Source of the DNA: Algoriphagus sp. PAP.12
GTDB lineage: Bacteria; Bacteroidota; Bacteroidia; Cytophagales; Cyclobacteriaceae
Reading direction: 5' to 3'
Assembly: GCF_026652115.1 (NCBI RefSeq)
Contig: NZ_JAPPSQ010000006.1
Location: 173,782 to 237,781, forward strand
DNA length: 64,000 nucleotides
Under the pieces are notes generated by a model that searched no databases, was not told the origin of the DNA, and worked only from the letters and a program-made list of their open reading frames with translations. Positions 27,135-37,495 of the stretch are shown in pieces (positions within the stretch are counted from its first letter, which is position 1; each line of letters starts with the position of its first letter). Both the position numbers and the translations under genes were made by a program.

Positions 27135-29273
27135 TTAGTTAATCAGGAGTTCGTCGATAAATACCCATCCTCGTGCTCCTGCTCCTGGATGCCAGGAAGG
27201 TAGAGATGTGATTGGATTTACCGTGACTCTGATTTTTTCAAAATTCGAATCTTCTATAGGGTAAAGAAGCAGTTCTGATCGAATCTCCTCAATTTTTTCG
27301 GAGGGTTTAGGGTGATCATCGACAAGTGTAATCCATTTTCCATTCTCTAGTGCCAGGATTTGCACGCGAGTAGGTGGAAAAATATACGCACTTTCGTTGT
27401 ATAATAAGCTCAAGCCAAGAGACTTAATTTTATGACTTTTGTCATGTTTTAGTTCGATGTCAAATGGTTTTTCAGAATACCCAAGCCATTCACCGGAGGT
27501 ATGATTGTTTTTTCCCTTTACTTTATCAAATACTGTTCGAGCTCCTTGGGCTTTGTATTTTTCGTTTGGATCAGTAAGGAGTTTATAATCCACAGGGCTC
27601 AAACCTGCCTTCATATAGACCGTTACGGTGCTATTTGAGCCTTTCCAGTCCTCAGCAAATACTTTCGCTCGTAATTTACCAGAAGAGTTTACCCATACAG
27701 GATTTGAATAAACCAAAGAATTTAAACTATCAGGCTCTGATCCATCCAGCGTATATCGGATCTCTGTGCTTGGAATTGGGTGAGTAATCTCAATCTTCAG
27801 ACTGTCTGAAAAGAAGACTTTATCCTGTTTGATGCTTGGGGGATTCAACTCATAAGTGATTCCACTTCCATCAAAGCCGAAGTCAATTTCAGTGGTCTCG
27901 AGGCTTTTGGATAGTTGGTCTTTTTGAGAATCACTTATTCCTTTTTGCCAAAGGAATAATTTCCGAAGTCCAGTCATGCTTTCTAAAGCTTGAAAGTCTT
28001 CTTCACCAAAAGCATTTCCAGAAACTGCTAAATCCTGCAGGTTTGGGATTTCGGAAATAGCTTGCAGGTGTTTGGTCTCAATATCTGTAAAGTTGAGAGA
28101 TAGCTTTTCTAAGTGAGGGAAGTCTTTTAGAAATCCAAGATCTACCTCCTTAAGAGGCATTTTATTCAAGTTGATTTCTACCACTTGCTCCTTTACATCT
28201 TTAAGGTCTTTCAGTGATTCTGGATCAAAAGCCGCGATACCATAATAGGAAACCAACAAGGCAGGTGATTCTGGAAACAGAGGCGTGACAACTCTGTAGA
28301 AATTGTTTAATTCCTGTATCGTTTCCTGATCAGCAGCTTCGAATTCATAGCTTTTGTTTTTGTCAAATTTCAAGGATGCCAGCTGGAATAATTCACTTTC
28401 TGGATTTGATTCTTCTACTTTTTGATCGAATTTTCCTCCTTGCGCTATCCATTCTTGCAAAACCATGATTTCCTCATCAGAAAGCTGGGCTTTGTTTTTT
28501 GGAGGCATATGCTTTTTATCATCCATAGGAAGGTGGATGCGTTCGAAAAGAATCGATTTTTCTGGATCTCCAGCTACGAAAAGTGGCCCCGTTTTGCCTC
28601 CTTTTTGTATGCCTTCCACATGATCTAGTCTCAATTCACCTTTGATTTTGCCTTCTTTATGACAGGAAAGGCACTTGGCTTCTAAAATTGGATTGACCAT
28701 ATCTCGAAAGACTTCTGCCTCCGCTAAAGTTGGTAGGTCTTGGACCTCTGATTTTAAAGGAGCCAAAAGAAAATCATCTCCATGCGTCAAGTTAGCTCCC
28801 CAATGTCCTGTAAGAATGATTCCAATAGCCAGTATCAGGCTTAAAGTTGTCTTGATGGATGCTTTTTTAGCCCTAAAGAAATAAAGTAGTACTGAAAGGA
28901 GAAATACACCCAAGCCAGCCCATTGATGGAGTAGGAGGGCATCCCCCTCGTATTCCTCACGAGCTAGAATCAAACCTGCTATTACTGTGATTCCTGCCAG
29001 ATTGGAGCCGAATAGAAATGTAAATTCTCCAATTTCCTTGACTTCCGAGTTTTTTTGAAGGGCTGGTAAGAAAAAGAAAATCAGGCCGAGTAATAAAAGA
29101 ACAATCGGGAAATGCAGAATCAAGGGGTGAGCTCTTCCTGTTACCTGAATTATTTCTGGGAATTGGTATTGAGCGGGAGCAAGAGTAAGTATCAAGCTTA
29201 GTCCAACCCATATAAAGAGGCAATTCTCCAAGAGATTGCGTAGGGTATTCTTAGTGGGCATATTGTTAGGCAA
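27135..29273 (-). CDS. Membrane c-type cytochrome with DUF2231, leucine-rich and CHB_HEX-like domains
   Basis: A 712-residue multidomain envelope protein. Residues 18-160 contain about five hydrophobic helices resembling DUF2231 (GRAHPLILHFPIVLLLLG). A planctomycete-type cytochrome domain follows with one haem-c motif CLSCH near residue 200 and the IKGELRLD tail. Then come leucine-rich repeats (about residues 350-440), a chitobiase-type C-terminal domain (EIRYTLDGSEPD) and a discoidin/carbohydrate-binding-like C-terminus. It probably anchors electron transfer and ligand binding at the inner-membrane surface. Its start overlaps the stop of the DUF1501 gene by eight bases. Confidence 0.85.
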   Translation of the reverse strand: MPNNMPTKNTLRNLLENCLFIWVGLSLILTLAPAQYQFPEIIQVTGRAHPLILHFPIVLLLLGLIFFFLPALQKNSEVKEIGEFTFLFGSNLAGITVIAGLILAREEYEGDALLLHQWAGLGVFLLSVLLYFFRAKKASIKTTLSLILAIGIILTGHWGANLTHGDDFLLAPLKSEVQDLPTLAEAEVFRDMVNPILEAKCLSCHKEGKIKGELRLDHVEGIQKGGKTGPLFVAGDPEKSILFERIHLPMDDKKHMPPKNKAQLSDEEIMVLQEWIAQGGKFDQKVEESNPESELFQLASLKFDKNKSYEFEAADQETIQELNNFYRVVTPLFPESPALLVSYYGIAAFDPESLKDLKDVKEQVVEINLNKMPLKEVDLGFLKDFPHLEKLSLNFTDIETKHLQAISEIPNLQDLAVSGNAFGEEDFQALESMTGLRKLFLWQKGISDSQKDQLSKSLETTEIDFGFDGSGITYELNPPSIKQDKVFFSDSLKIEITHPIPSTEIRYTLDGSEPDSLNSLVYSNPVWVNSSGKLRAKVFAEDWKGSNSTVTVYMKAGLSPVDYKLLTDPNEKYKAQGARTVFDKVKGKNNHTSGEWLGYSEKPFDIELKHDKSHKIKSLGLSLLYNESAYIFPPTRVQILALENGKWITLVDDHPKPSEKIEEIRSELLLYPIEDSNFEKIRVTVNPITSLPSWHPGAGARGWVFIDELLIN

Positions 29274-30720
29274 TCAAATCTTTGATGACATGTCCTGAAA
29301 CATCAGTAAGTCTGTATCTTCTTCCCAAGTGTTTGAAGATTAATTTTTCATGGTCAATCCCCATTAAATTCATAACTGTTGCTTGGAAATCGTGCACGTG
29401 AACAGGGTTTTCGACAATGTTGTACCCGAATTCGTCAGTTTCGCCGTAAACCATTCCTGATTTGACGCCTCCTCCGGCCATCCAAATGGAGAATGCACGT
29501 GGGTGGTGGTCTCTACCATAATTGTCCACCTGAATATTTCCCTGGCAATAGTTGGTTCTTCCAAATTCTCCTCCCCAAATCACCAGGGTTTCATCTAAAA
29601 GACCTCTTTGTTTCAAGTCTGTAATCAAAGCAGCAGAGGCCTGATCTACATCTTTAGCCTGCATCGCCATTTCATTGGGAAGATTACCATGCTGATCCCA
29701 CCCCTGATGATATAATTGAACGAATCTTACACCACTTTCAGATAGTTTTCTTGCCAAAAGACAATTGGCGGCATAAGTACCTGGAACCAAACAATCCGGT
29801 CCATAAAGCTTGACAATGGAGTCCGGCTCCTTGGAAACATCCGTGATTTCCGGAACGGCAGTTTGCATTCTATAAGCCATCTCATATTGCTGCACTTTGG
29901 CCGATATCGCAGGATCGTTGAATTCACGATAGCTTAAATCATTCATTGCAGCGATCTGATCCAACATTTTTCTTCTCTCACTTCGGCTCATGGACTCTGG
30001 ATCTTTCAAATAAAGAACTGGATCCTCAGAATTTGAGAATTGAACTCCCTGGTGAGTGGCATCCAAAAATCCATTGCTCCAAAGCTTGGAATAGACCCCT
30101 TGTCCATTCCCTTTACCACGACTCAAAAGAACGCAGAAAGCAGGTAGGTTACTGTTTTCGCTACCCAACCCATAACTCAGCCAACTTCCCATACTTGGGC
30201 GGTTTCCTACTTGAGCTCCTGTTTGGAAAAATGTCAAAGCCGGATCATGGTTGATGGCTTCGGTATGCATGGATTTGACGATACATATATCATCCACAAT
30301 GCTTGCAGTATGTGGGAAAATGGATGAAATCCACGCTCTACTTTCCCCGTATTGCTGGAAATCGTAATACGAACCTACCAGTGGGAATTTGGATTGTCCA
30401 GCCGTCATACCAGTTAGTCTTTGACCTTGTCGGATGGATTCTGGTAGATCTTGACCGTAGCTTTTTTGCAAAAGTGGTTTGTAATCAAAAGATTCCAGTT
30501 GGGAGGGAGCACCATTTTGGAAAAGGTAAATAACTCTTTTTGCCTTGGGTGCAAAATGGGGTAAAGCTGACATCATTGCCTCTTCAGCACCGCTTTTTCC
30601 AGAAAATAAATCCGGGATCAAAAGTGATCCCAAAGCTGCACTACCTAATCCCAAACTTAATCGCGAAAGAAATTTTCTTCGATTAAGATTTAATCCCTGC
30701 TCTAATATTTCCTTTTCCAT
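29266..30720 (-). CDS. DUF1501 family protein (Tat-exported, sulfatase-like fold)
   Basis: A 484-residue exported protein of the DUF1501 family, which is related to the alkaline phosphatase/sulfatase fold. The N-terminus has a Tat-type motif (NRRKFLSRLSLGLG). Family landmarks follow: FQNGAPSQLESFDYKP, HTEAINHDPA, WGGEFGRT and GRDHHPRAFSIWMAGGG. The function is unknown, but it is nearly always encoded next to a PSD1/DUF1549/DUF1553 protein, as here, and the pair probably acts together in the periplasm. The gap to the PSD1 gene is two bases. Confidence 0.92.
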   Translation of the reverse strand: MEKEILEQGLNLNRRKFLSRLSLGLGSAALGSLLIPDLFSGKSGAEEAMMSALPHFAPKAKRVIYLFQNGAPSQLESFDYKPLLQKSYGQDLPESIRQGQRLTGMTAGQSKFPLVGSYYDFQQYGESRAWISSIFPHTASIVDDICIVKSMHTEAINHDPALTFFQTGAQVGNRPSMGSWLSYGLGSENSNLPAFCVLLSRGKGNGQGVYSKLWSNGFLDATHQGVQFSNSEDPVLYLKDPESMSRSERRKMLDQIAAMNDLSYREFNDPAISAKVQQYEMAYRMQTAVPEITDVSKEPDSIVKLYGPDCLVPGTYAANCLLARKLSESGVRFVQLYHQGWDQHGNLPNEMAMQAKDVDQASAALITDLKQRGLLDETLVIWGGEFGRTNYCQGNIQVDNYGRDHHPRAFSIWMAGGGVKSGMVYGETDEFGYNIVENPVHVHDFQATVMNLMGIDHEKLIFKHLGRRYRLTDVSGHVIKDLIA

Positions 30721-30722
30721 TT

Positions 30723-33038
30723 TTAAATCTTTGTTATCGTTTCTTCCAAATTGTACAAACTGACAATGACTTGCATCAAAGCAGCTGTTTTGGGATTAAT
30801 GTCTTCTTTTTCCAAAGGATAGTCTCCTACCTCCAGTGTAGCTTGTACCTGTTCTTGGTGATTGGTAAATCTTTCTATTTGTCCTTCGTAATAATCCTCC
30901 AAAAGATTTTTCTCTTCGGCTTTCATCGGTCTACAAAGGATTCTCACAAAAGCTTCATTGATGGCCTCATTGGAGTCACTGTGTTTTTCCCAAAGGTTAC
31001 TCGCCAAAACCCTTGATGCTTCCAATACCATAGGATCATTCATCATAACCAATGCCTGTAGCGGGGTATTCGTTCTACCTCGACTGATTTCGCATCTGTC
31101 TCGGTTACTCGAATCAAAAATGATTGCTTTTGGGGGAGGTACAGTTAGTTTGATAAAGTTGTAAAGTCCACGTCTGTAGAGGCTTTCTCCTTCGTCTTGC
31201 ACGTATGTCGCCAATACTCCTCTTCCAGAGCTTGCCGCTTCCCAGATACCTTCAGGTTGATAACCTTTCACACTTGGTCCCCCCACCTTTTCTACCAAAA
31301 GACCGCTACTAGCTAAAACCAAATCCTGTACATTTTCTGCAGGCAATCTCATTCTTGGAGCCCTTGCCAGATAGATATTGGCTGGATCTACTGCCAAGTG
31401 GTCTTTTGAGATATGCGCAGACTGTTTGTAGGTAGCAGAACTTAATATCTGCTTATATAGGCGTTTGATATCCCAGCCGTTTTCCATAAAATCAACTGCC
31501 AACCAATCCAATAATTCAGGGTGAGAAGGAAGATCTCCCTGCATCCCAAAATCTCCTGCTGATTTGACGATCCCTGTTCCGAATATTTCTTGCCAAATCA
31601 AATTGACAAAAACACGTGCAGTCAAAGGATTGTCTCTGGAAGTGGCCCACTGAGCCAAACCGAGACGATTTTTTGGTAGGTTTTCAGGGAATTCAAGTAT
31701 GGATTCGGGTGTGGAAGGGAAAACTTCGGTAGAAGGAGCATCATAAACTCCTCTGTCAAGAATAAAGGTAGAGCGAGCATCTTCACCTTCCAATTCACCC
31801 ATGACAGAAATACTCAATTGGGTTGTGTCCTGATAATTAATGAAATCCAAAATCCCATCCAAATCATCCTGGTCAACAAAAAGAATGGGAGTTTTGGCTG
31901 GTTTGGAAATACTTACATCACCTTCGTAGCCTTTCTCAGGAGTATTATTGAAAAAAGCGAAAAACTCATAATATTCTTTCTGGGAAAACGGATCGTATTT
32001 ATGATCATGGCACTGGGCACATTCCATGGTAATTCCCAAAATACCTTTGGAAAAGGTGTTTGTTTTATCCAAGACATACTCTATTCGGTATTCTTCCGGA
32101 ATTACTCCACCCTCTTCTGTATACTTATGATTTCTGTTGAAAGCAGTAGCAAGAATTTGTTCTTTTGTAGCATCTGGAAGAAGATCTCCGGCAATTTGCC
32201 AAGTTAAAAATTGATCGTAGGGTAGATTATTGTTAAAGGCATGAATCACCCAGTCTCTAAATGGCCACTGGGTTCGGATATTGTCATCCTGATATCCATA
32301 ACTGTCTGCATATCGAGAAATATCCATCCAAAGAATTGCTAGTTTTTCCCCGTAAGCATCTTGCTCCAAAAGACCATCCAGTAAATCTTCATAAGTGTAT
32401 TCACCGGAAAAATCTCCAAATCGTTCCAGCATTTCGGGGCTAGGAGGAAGGCCTGTAAGATCTAGGCTTGCTCTTTTAATCAATTCATAGGATTGGGCCT
32501 CAGGATTGGGTTCCAGGCCTACTTCCTTCATTTTTTTGAAGGTGAATTGGTCTATTTCATTCGTTCCCCAATCTGATTGGGTCGGGACATTAGATTTTTC
32601 TGCTTTTACAAAGGCCCAATGTGGCTCGTATTTCGCACCTTGTTCGATCCATTTTTTGATGATTGCGATTTCATTCTCCGAAAGCTTCAAGTTGGATTCT
32701 GCAGGAGGCATTAATTCTGCCGGATCTTCTGAAATGATTCGATGATACACCTCAGATTGGTCCGGTTTGCCCGGGACTACTGCGAATTTATTTGGGTTTT
32801 CCTTGAGTGCTGCAAAAGCAGCCTCTTCAACATCCAAACGAAGATCTGCTTCTCTTTTATTGGCATCTGGACCATGACAAGCAAAGCACTTATCAGAGAG
32901 GATGGGACGGATATGGAAATTATAACTTATTTGATCGATTTCAGCCAATTCATTCACACCTTGCTTTCCATCTTTACAGGAAAATAAAGCAGCAATTGAA
33001 AATGCTAACACAAACAAGTTTTGTCTTCTAAAGGTCAT
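30723..33038 (-). CDS. PSD1 and planctomycete cytochrome C domain protein (PSCyt1-DUF1549-DUF1553)
   Basis: A 771-residue periplasmic protein that opens the operon. The signal ends in a lipobox-like ALFSC (Cys21). PSCyt1 carries a haem-c motif CFACH at residues 51-55. DUF1549 (about residues 155-350) has a second CxxCH in CAQCHDHKYDP. DUF1553 (about residues 450-720) has the WQEIFGTGIVKSAGDFG and NRDRCEISRGRTNTPLQALVMMNDP signatures. The family is abundant in Planctomycetes and Verrucomicrobia and linked to polysaccharide breakdown, though its activity is unproven. It diverges from the patatin gene across a 216-base spacer with no clear -7 box. Confidence 0.93.
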   Translation of the reverse strand: MTFRRQNLFVLAFSIAALFSCKDGKQGVNELAEIDQISYNFHIRPILSDKCFACHGPDANKREADLRLDVEEAAFAALKENPNKFAVVPGKPDQSEVYHRIISEDPAELMPPAESNLKLSENEIAIIKKWIEQGAKYEPHWAFVKAEKSNVPTQSDWGTNEIDQFTFKKMKEVGLEPNPEAQSYELIKRASLDLTGLPPSPEMLERFGDFSGEYTYEDLLDGLLEQDAYGEKLAILWMDISRYADSYGYQDDNIRTQWPFRDWVIHAFNNNLPYDQFLTWQIAGDLLPDATKEQILATAFNRNHKYTEEGGVIPEEYRIEYVLDKTNTFSKGILGITMECAQCHDHKYDPFSQKEYYEFFAFFNNTPEKGYEGDVSISKPAKTPILFVDQDDLDGILDFINYQDTTQLSISVMGELEGEDARSTFILDRGVYDAPSTEVFPSTPESILEFPENLPKNRLGLAQWATSRDNPLTARVFVNLIWQEIFGTGIVKSAGDFGMQGDLPSHPELLDWLAVDFMENGWDIKRLYKQILSSATYKQSAHISKDHLAVDPANIYLARAPRMRLPAENVQDLVLASSGLLVEKVGGPSVKGYQPEGIWEAASSGRGVLATYVQDEGESLYRRGLYNFIKLTVPPPKAIIFDSSNRDRCEISRGRTNTPLQALVMMNDPMVLEASRVLASNLWEKHSDSNEAINEAFVRILCRPMKAEEKNLLEDYYEGQIERFTNHQEQVQATLEVGDYPLEKEDINPKTAALMQVIVSLYNLEETITKI

Positions 33039-33254
33039 TCGGGTAATTATTTTGACTGTATAAGTTATGGAAAAATTTTATTAAAGACCCGGCTATTTTA
33101 AGTAAAAAATAGTCTTAATTCAAGAATATCAAGTTAAATTTAGGTCAAATGGTCTATATTTTATTTTTAAGATTATTTTCTATTCTAGTTTTAGCTGTCT
33201 GATAATTATTATATTCATCTGTTGCGAATTTTTTAACTCAACTTTTTAATCAAA

Positions 33255-34931
33255 ATGAAAAAAGAAATCAAATACCCTGATCCTTTAGTTCCTTTTCAAA
33301 CTATCGGGCTTTGTTTTAGTGGGGGAGGGTATCGAGCTACAAGTTTTAGTTTGGGGGTTCTGGACTATTTAAATCATATCGAATTCGAAGAAAAACCATT
33401 ATTGGAAAATGTGATTGCAGTAAGCTCGGTCAGTGGAGGGACAATCACGGCGGCCTGTTTTGCAGCTTCCAATGGTAAGGGAAAAGACTTTGATACTTTC
33501 TACCAGAGTTTATACCGCTTCCTTGATGAAGACCAATTGGTAGATTTGGCTTTCGATAAATTCATGGATCAAAAGCTCTGGGATACCACAACACGGACTA
33601 GATCCCTAATCAACGCCTTTGCTTTGACCTATAAAGAATATTTAGTCACTGAAGACTTTAAGGCATTGAAGCAAGAAAATCTAAAAGGACATCTTAAGTA
33701 TATATGCTTTAATGCAACTGAGTTTTCTTATGGCTTGGCTTTTCGATTTCAGAATGTAAATACTTTCGGGAACTATGAACTGAAATGTCGAGAATTGAAT
33801 GAGGTTAGAGATTCTATCCATATCAGTGATGCAATTGCCTCCTCTTCGTGTTTTCCTGTAGGCTTTGCCCCTATGATTTTTCCCAATGATTATATAGAAA
33901 ATCATGAGAGTGAAGCATATGAGAGATTGACTGGCAGACCTAATTTTTCCAAAGGAATCGGTATTATGGATGGTGGGATTGTAGACAATCAAGGAATAGG
34001 GAGCATGGTGAATATGGATCAAAGTTCTCTAGATCAGATGCCTTTAGATTTGGTAATTGTCAATGATGTGGGAAGTTTTCGAATGCCGCCATGGACACCG
34101 GACCAGCAAGAAAGAAATAGTAAAGTCTCCTTAGCCAATTTTATTGCTCAGAAACTAGCCATGGTAAAGCTTAGACCTATTTATTGGATTATTCTGTTGA
34201 TAGGTGTTTTGGGCTTGATAGGAGCTAGTATTTTGGATTTGTTTTATGGAAGAACTTGGGTTCTCTTGTATTCTATTTCTTCCGGATTGATAGGAGTAGG
34301 AGGGCTTTTAACCTTACTGGGCTTGCTTGGAGGTTACCTGGTGAACTATCTAAAAAATCAATTCAAACAAAGTTTTCAAGAGGCTGTTCCCGAGCCAATT
34401 TTACCTAAGGTTGAGGCTTTAGGGAGTCTTAAGTTATCCTTGGTCAAAAGAATGGTTTCAGATAGATTAAGCTCTGCCATGCTGATGATCAATCAGGTCT
34501 TTTTTAGACAGATTCGTCGCCTGAACTTTGATTTGCTATACAGAGCAGAAGAATTTACCAATCGTAGGATTACCTCTACTGTTTACCAATTGAATGGTGA
34601 GTCAAATAATATGAATCTTCAGATTCAGGATGAAAAAGCGGAGAAAATTAAAATTACTGCAAGAATCAAAGAAGTAGCTCTAGTAGCTTCAGAAATGCCT
34701 ACCACCCTTTGGTGGGATCAAACAGATAGGGAAGTTCACCGACTTGATTCTTTGATCGCCTGTGGACAGTTTACGACGTGTTATAATTTGATCAAATACA
34801 TTCAGGAACTTCCAGAGGAGCTCCACAACCCAAGTGTAAAGAATCTGGAGAAAAAGTTGTTGGCAGATTGGAGAAAATTTGAGAAAGATCCGATGTTTTT
34901 GGTCTATAAAAAGGAATTCAAGAAAGCATAA
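33255..34931 (+). CDS. Patatin-like phospholipase with membrane helices
   Basis: A lipid acyl hydrolase of the patatin family, 558 residues. The oxyanion loop SGGGYR is at residues 22-27. The nucleophile elbow reads SVSGG with Ser60, so the first Gly of GxSxG is replaced by Ser58. The catalytic Asp239 is in MDGGIVDN. Two adjacent hydrophobic helices at about residues 313-370 interrupt the C-terminal part and probably anchor the enzyme in the inner membrane; this is unusual for short patatins. The catalytic dyad is complete. It is monocistronic, and the terminator behind it is shared with the convergent acc operon. Confidence 0.9.
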   Translation: MKKEIKYPDPLVPFQTIGLCFSGGGYRATSFSLGVLDYLNHIEFEEKPLLENVIAVSSVSGGTITAACFAASNGKGKDFDTFYQSLYRFLDEDQLVDLAFDKFMDQKLWDTTTRTRSLINAFALTYKEYLVTEDFKALKQENLKGHLKYICFNATEFSYGLAFRFQNVNTFGNYELKCRELNEVRDSIHISDAIASSSCFPVGFAPMIFPNDYIENHESEAYERLTGRPNFSKGIGIMDGGIVDNQGIGSMVNMDQSSLDQMPLDLVIVNDVGSFRMPPWTPDQQERNSKVSLANFIAQKLAMVKLRPIYWIILLIGVLGLIGASILDLFYGRTWVLLYSISSGLIGVGGLLTLLGLLGGYLVNYLKNQFKQSFQEAVPEPILPKVEALGSLKLSLVKRMVSDRLSSAMLMINQVFFRQIRRLNFDLLYRAEEFTNRRITSTVYQLNGESNNMNLQIQDEKAEKIKITARIKEVALVASEMPTTLWWDQTDREVHRLDSLIACGQFTTCYNLIKYIQELPEELHNPSVKNLEKKLLADWRKFEKDPMFLVYKKEFKKA

Positions 34932-34966
34932 AAAAAGCTGCCCAACAGGGCAGCTTTAAGGTTGAT
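34931..34966 (-). terminator. Terminator between the patatin gene and the acc operon
   Basis: A perfect 10-bp stem (34935-34944 with 34949-34958, loop AACA). On the minus strand it is followed by seven T, so it ends the accC transcript 20 bases past its stop. It may also slow plus-strand transcription. Confidence 0.85.
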
Positions 34967-34978
34967 TAAGGTTGGCTT

Positions 34979-36328
34979 TTAACCTTTGATAACGGAGAAA
35001 TCGAAAGATTCCAAAAACTTCGTCGTGAAGTCGCCTGCCTTGAATTGCTCATTTTCAAGCAATGCAATATGGAAAGGAATCGTTGTTTTGATTCCGTCAA
35101 TTACAAATTCTTCCAAAGCCCTTTTCATTCTTACAATTACCTCTTCACGTGATTGACCACTGACGATCAATTTAGCGATCATGGAATCGTAATTTGGTGG
35201 AATGACATATCCAGCATAAACGTGAGAGTCAACACGGACACCACGTCCACCTGGGATGTGAAGGTTTTGGATTTTTCCTGGACTAGGACGGAAGCCATGT
35301 GCTGGGTCTTCAGCATTGATTCGGCACTCCATCGCATATAGTTTAGGGAAGTAGTTTCTACCGGAGATTTTTTCTCCTGCAGCCACTTTGATTTGTTCTT
35401 TGATCAAGTCAAAATCAGTAACCTCTTCAGTGATCGGATGCTCCACCTGAATACGGGTGTTCATCTCCATGAAGTAGAAGTTTCTGTTTTTGTCGACCAA
35501 GAATTCGATTGTTCCAGCACCTTCGTATCCGATGGCCTCAGCACCTTTGATAGCGGCTTTACCCATTTCTTCACGAAGTTCTTCAGTGATGAATGGAGAA
35601 GGAGTTTCTTCTACCAATTTCTGGTGTCTTCTCTGGATGGAGCAATCTCTTTCAGAAAGGTGGCAAGCTTTTCCGTTGCTATCACCTACTACCTGGATTT
35701 CGATGTGTCTTGGTTCTTCTACGAATTTCTCAAGGTATAGACCATCGTTTCCAAAAGCAGCACCAGATTCCATTTTGGCATCATCCCAAGCTTTTTTGAA
35801 ATCTTTGTCTTCTTTGACGATTCTCATCCCTCTACCGCCGCCACCAGCAGTTGCTTTCAGGATGACAGGGTATCCCATTTCATTTGCAAGCTTCAATCCT
35901 TGTTCTACAGAGTCCAAAAGACCTTCGGATCCTGGAATGGTAGGTACACCTGCTGCTTTCATGGTTGCTTTGGCAGTAGCCTTGTCACCCATTTTAGCGA
36001 TCATATCTGGAGATGCCCCGATGAATTTGATTCCGTATTCATCACAGATTCTAGAGAACTCTGCATTCTCCGAAAGGAATCCATATCCAGGGTGAATAGC
36101 ATCTGCATTGGTGATTTCCGCTGCAGCGATTATTCTTGGGATATTCAAATAAGAGTCCTTGCTTGGGGCAGGCCCGATGCAAACTGCCTCATCTGCAAAT
36201 CGAACGTGAAGTGAGTCTTTATCTGCCGTAGAGTAGATTGCTACTGTTTTGATACCCATCTCCTTGCAGGTACGGATTACTCTCAGTGCAATTTCTCCTC
36301 GGTTTGCTATCAGTATTTTGTTAAACAC
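34979..36328 (-). CDS. accC: Biotin carboxylase subunit of acetyl-CoA carboxylase
   Basis: An ATP-grasp enzyme that carboxylates biotin on AccB, the first half-reaction of malonyl-CoA synthesis for fatty acids. It is 449 residues, standard length. The glycine-rich ATP loop ([14 protein letters not shown]) is near residue 160, the catalytic [10 protein letters not shown] near residue 290 and the RPSPGKI segment near residue 350. It ends the cluster fabH-efp-accB-accC, 24 bases after accB, which fits co-regulation of fatty-acid synthesis. Identity is secure. Confidence 0.98.
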   Translation of the reverse strand: MFNKILIANRGEIALRVIRTCKEMGIKTVAIYSTADKDSLHVRFADEAVCIGPAPSKDSYLNIPRIIAAAEITNADAIHPGYGFLSENAEFSRICDEYGIKFIGASPDMIAKMGDKATAKATMKAAGVPTIPGSEGLLDSVEQGLKLANEMGYPVILKATAGGGGRGMRIVKEDKDFKKAWDDAKMESGAAFGNDGLYLEKFVEEPRHIEIQVVGDSNGKACHLSERDCSIQRRHQKLVEETPSPFITEELREEMGKAAIKGAEAIGYEGAGTIEFLVDKNRNFYFMEMNTRIQVEHPITEEVTDFDLIKEQIKVAAGEKISGRNYFPKLYAMECRINAEDPAHGFRPSPGKIQNLHIPGGRGVRVDSHVYAGYVIPPNYDSMIAKLIVSGQSREEVIVRMKRALEEFVIDGIKTTIPFHIALLENEQFKAGDFTTKFLESFDFSVIKG

Positions 36329-36352
36329 AGCAATTTTATTTTGGGTGAAAAA

Positions 36353-36820
36353 TTAACCTGCTGGATCTACCAAGAACAATGGTTGATCGTATTCTACAGG
36401 AGTGGCATTAGATACCAAGATTTTTACAATTTTTCCTGAGATTTCAGATTCGATTTCATTGAAAAGCTTCATCGCTTCAATGATACAAACAGTCTGACCA
36501 GCTTTGATGGAATCGCCTTCACTCACAAAAGCAGGAGAGTCTGGATTTGGAGTCAGGTAGAAAGTTCCGATCATTGGGGATTTGATCTCAACCAAGTTTG
36601 AGTTGCTTGGTGCTGGAGCCGCAGCAGGAGCTGGTGCAGCAGCTGGAGCAGGAGCTGGAGCCACTGCTACAGGAGCAGGAGCTGCTTCAACCACTTTCAC
36701 TTGAGGTGCCTCAGAGTATTTTTTAATTGAAAGTTCAAATTCCTCAGTTTTGATTTTTACTTCAGCTAGACCGGAATTCGAAATGTAATCGATCAATTCC
36801 TGGATTTCTTTTGCTTTCAT
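36353..36820 (-). CDS. accB: Biotin carboxyl carrier protein of acetyl-CoA carboxylase
   Basis: This is the carrier that shuttles carboxybiotin between AccC and the carboxyltransferase. It is 155 residues. The C-terminal 75 residues form the biotinyl domain, with the biotinylated Lys in EAMK near residue 121. An Ala/Pro-rich linker (about residues 45-75, made of VAPAP/AAAPAP-type repeats) joins it to the N-terminal helix region. The repetitive DNA at 36600-36680 is only this linker. It lies 24 bases before accC. Confidence 0.97.
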   Translation of the reverse strand: MKAKEIQELIDYISNSGLAEVKIKTEEFELSIKKYSEAPQVKVVEAAPAPVAVAPAPAPAAAPAPAAAPAPSNSNLVEIKSPMIGTFYLTPNPDSPAFVSEGDSIKAGQTVCIIEAMKLFNEIESEISGKIVKILVSNATPVEYDQPLFLVDPAG

Positions 36821-36905
36821 AAGGTTCTATTTTTTTAATGCCTCTCGGCCAGGGTTGGTTTAAAAACAATAAAACTGTGAACCTTACCGATTCACAGCTA
36901 TGGAT

Positions 36906-37469
36906 TTATTTTACACGCTCAGAATAAGATCCGTCACGAGTATCTACTTTGATCATGATGTCCTGATCTACAAAGAGAGGAACCATGACCGTAGCACCAG
37001 TTTCTACTGTCGCAGGTTTCAGAGCATTCGTAGCAGTATCGCCTTTAATGCCTGGTTCTGTATAGGTAATCATCAACTCCACAAAAGGAGGAAGCTCAAC
37101 TACCAAAGGAGTTTCTGTTTCATCATGAACCATGATATCTACCAACTGACCATCTTTCAGAAGATCATATCTCTCGATCAATTTCTCTTCGATCATGATC
37201 TGCTCAAAAGTATTGGTATCCATGAAGTGATAGCCCATGTCATCCTTATAAAGGAATTGATGAGGTCTTTTTTCAACTCTAGCGGTCGTTACTTTTTCGC
37301 CAGCATTGAAAGTCTTGTCCAAGGTTTTTCCAGAGGTCAAGCTTTTCATTTTGGTACGGACGAAAGCTGCTCCTTTACCTGGTTTTACGTGTTGAAAATC
37401 AACAATTGAATAAATGTCATTGTTGATTTCAAGGCATAATCCATTTTTAAAATCTGCAGTACTTGCCAT
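36906..37469 (-). CDS. efp: Elongation factor P
   Basis: A tRNA-shaped translation factor that relieves ribosome stalling at polyproline. It is 187 residues from the ATG giving [11 protein letters not shown] longer in-frame start at 37517 would overlap the end of fabH and adds a non-conserved 16-residue tail. The modified-lysine loop (KPGKGAAFV, with Lys at about position 34) and the three OB-type domains are present, ending in the conserved [16 protein letters not shown] region. In this cluster it lies between fabH and accB; AccB itself has a Pro-rich linker, a possible EF-P client. Confidence 0.97.
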   Translation of the reverse strand: MASTADFKNGLCLEINNDIYSIVDFQHVKPGKGAAFVRTKMKSLTSGKTLDKTFNAGEKVTTARVEKRPHQFLYKDDMGYHFMDTNTFEQIMIEEKLIERYDLLKDGQLVDIMVHDETETPLVVELPPFVELMITYTEPGIKGDTATNALKPATVETGATVMVPLFVDQDIMIKVDTRDGSYSERVK

Positions 37470-37495
37470 ATTATATTTGAGTTTATTAGTTCGAT

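Noticed and set aside
35490..36214. Long open frames opposite accC
   Set aside because: They are antisense to a certain gene, have low-complexity Ser/Phe-rich translations and no family pattern.
36600..36680. Short repeated GCAGGAGCTGG-like units
   Set aside because: They encode the Ala/Pro-rich linker of AccB and are not a mobile or regulatory repeat.
36900..37409. Open frame opposite efp (169 residues)
   Set aside because: Antisense shadow of the efp codons; no start signal and no domain.
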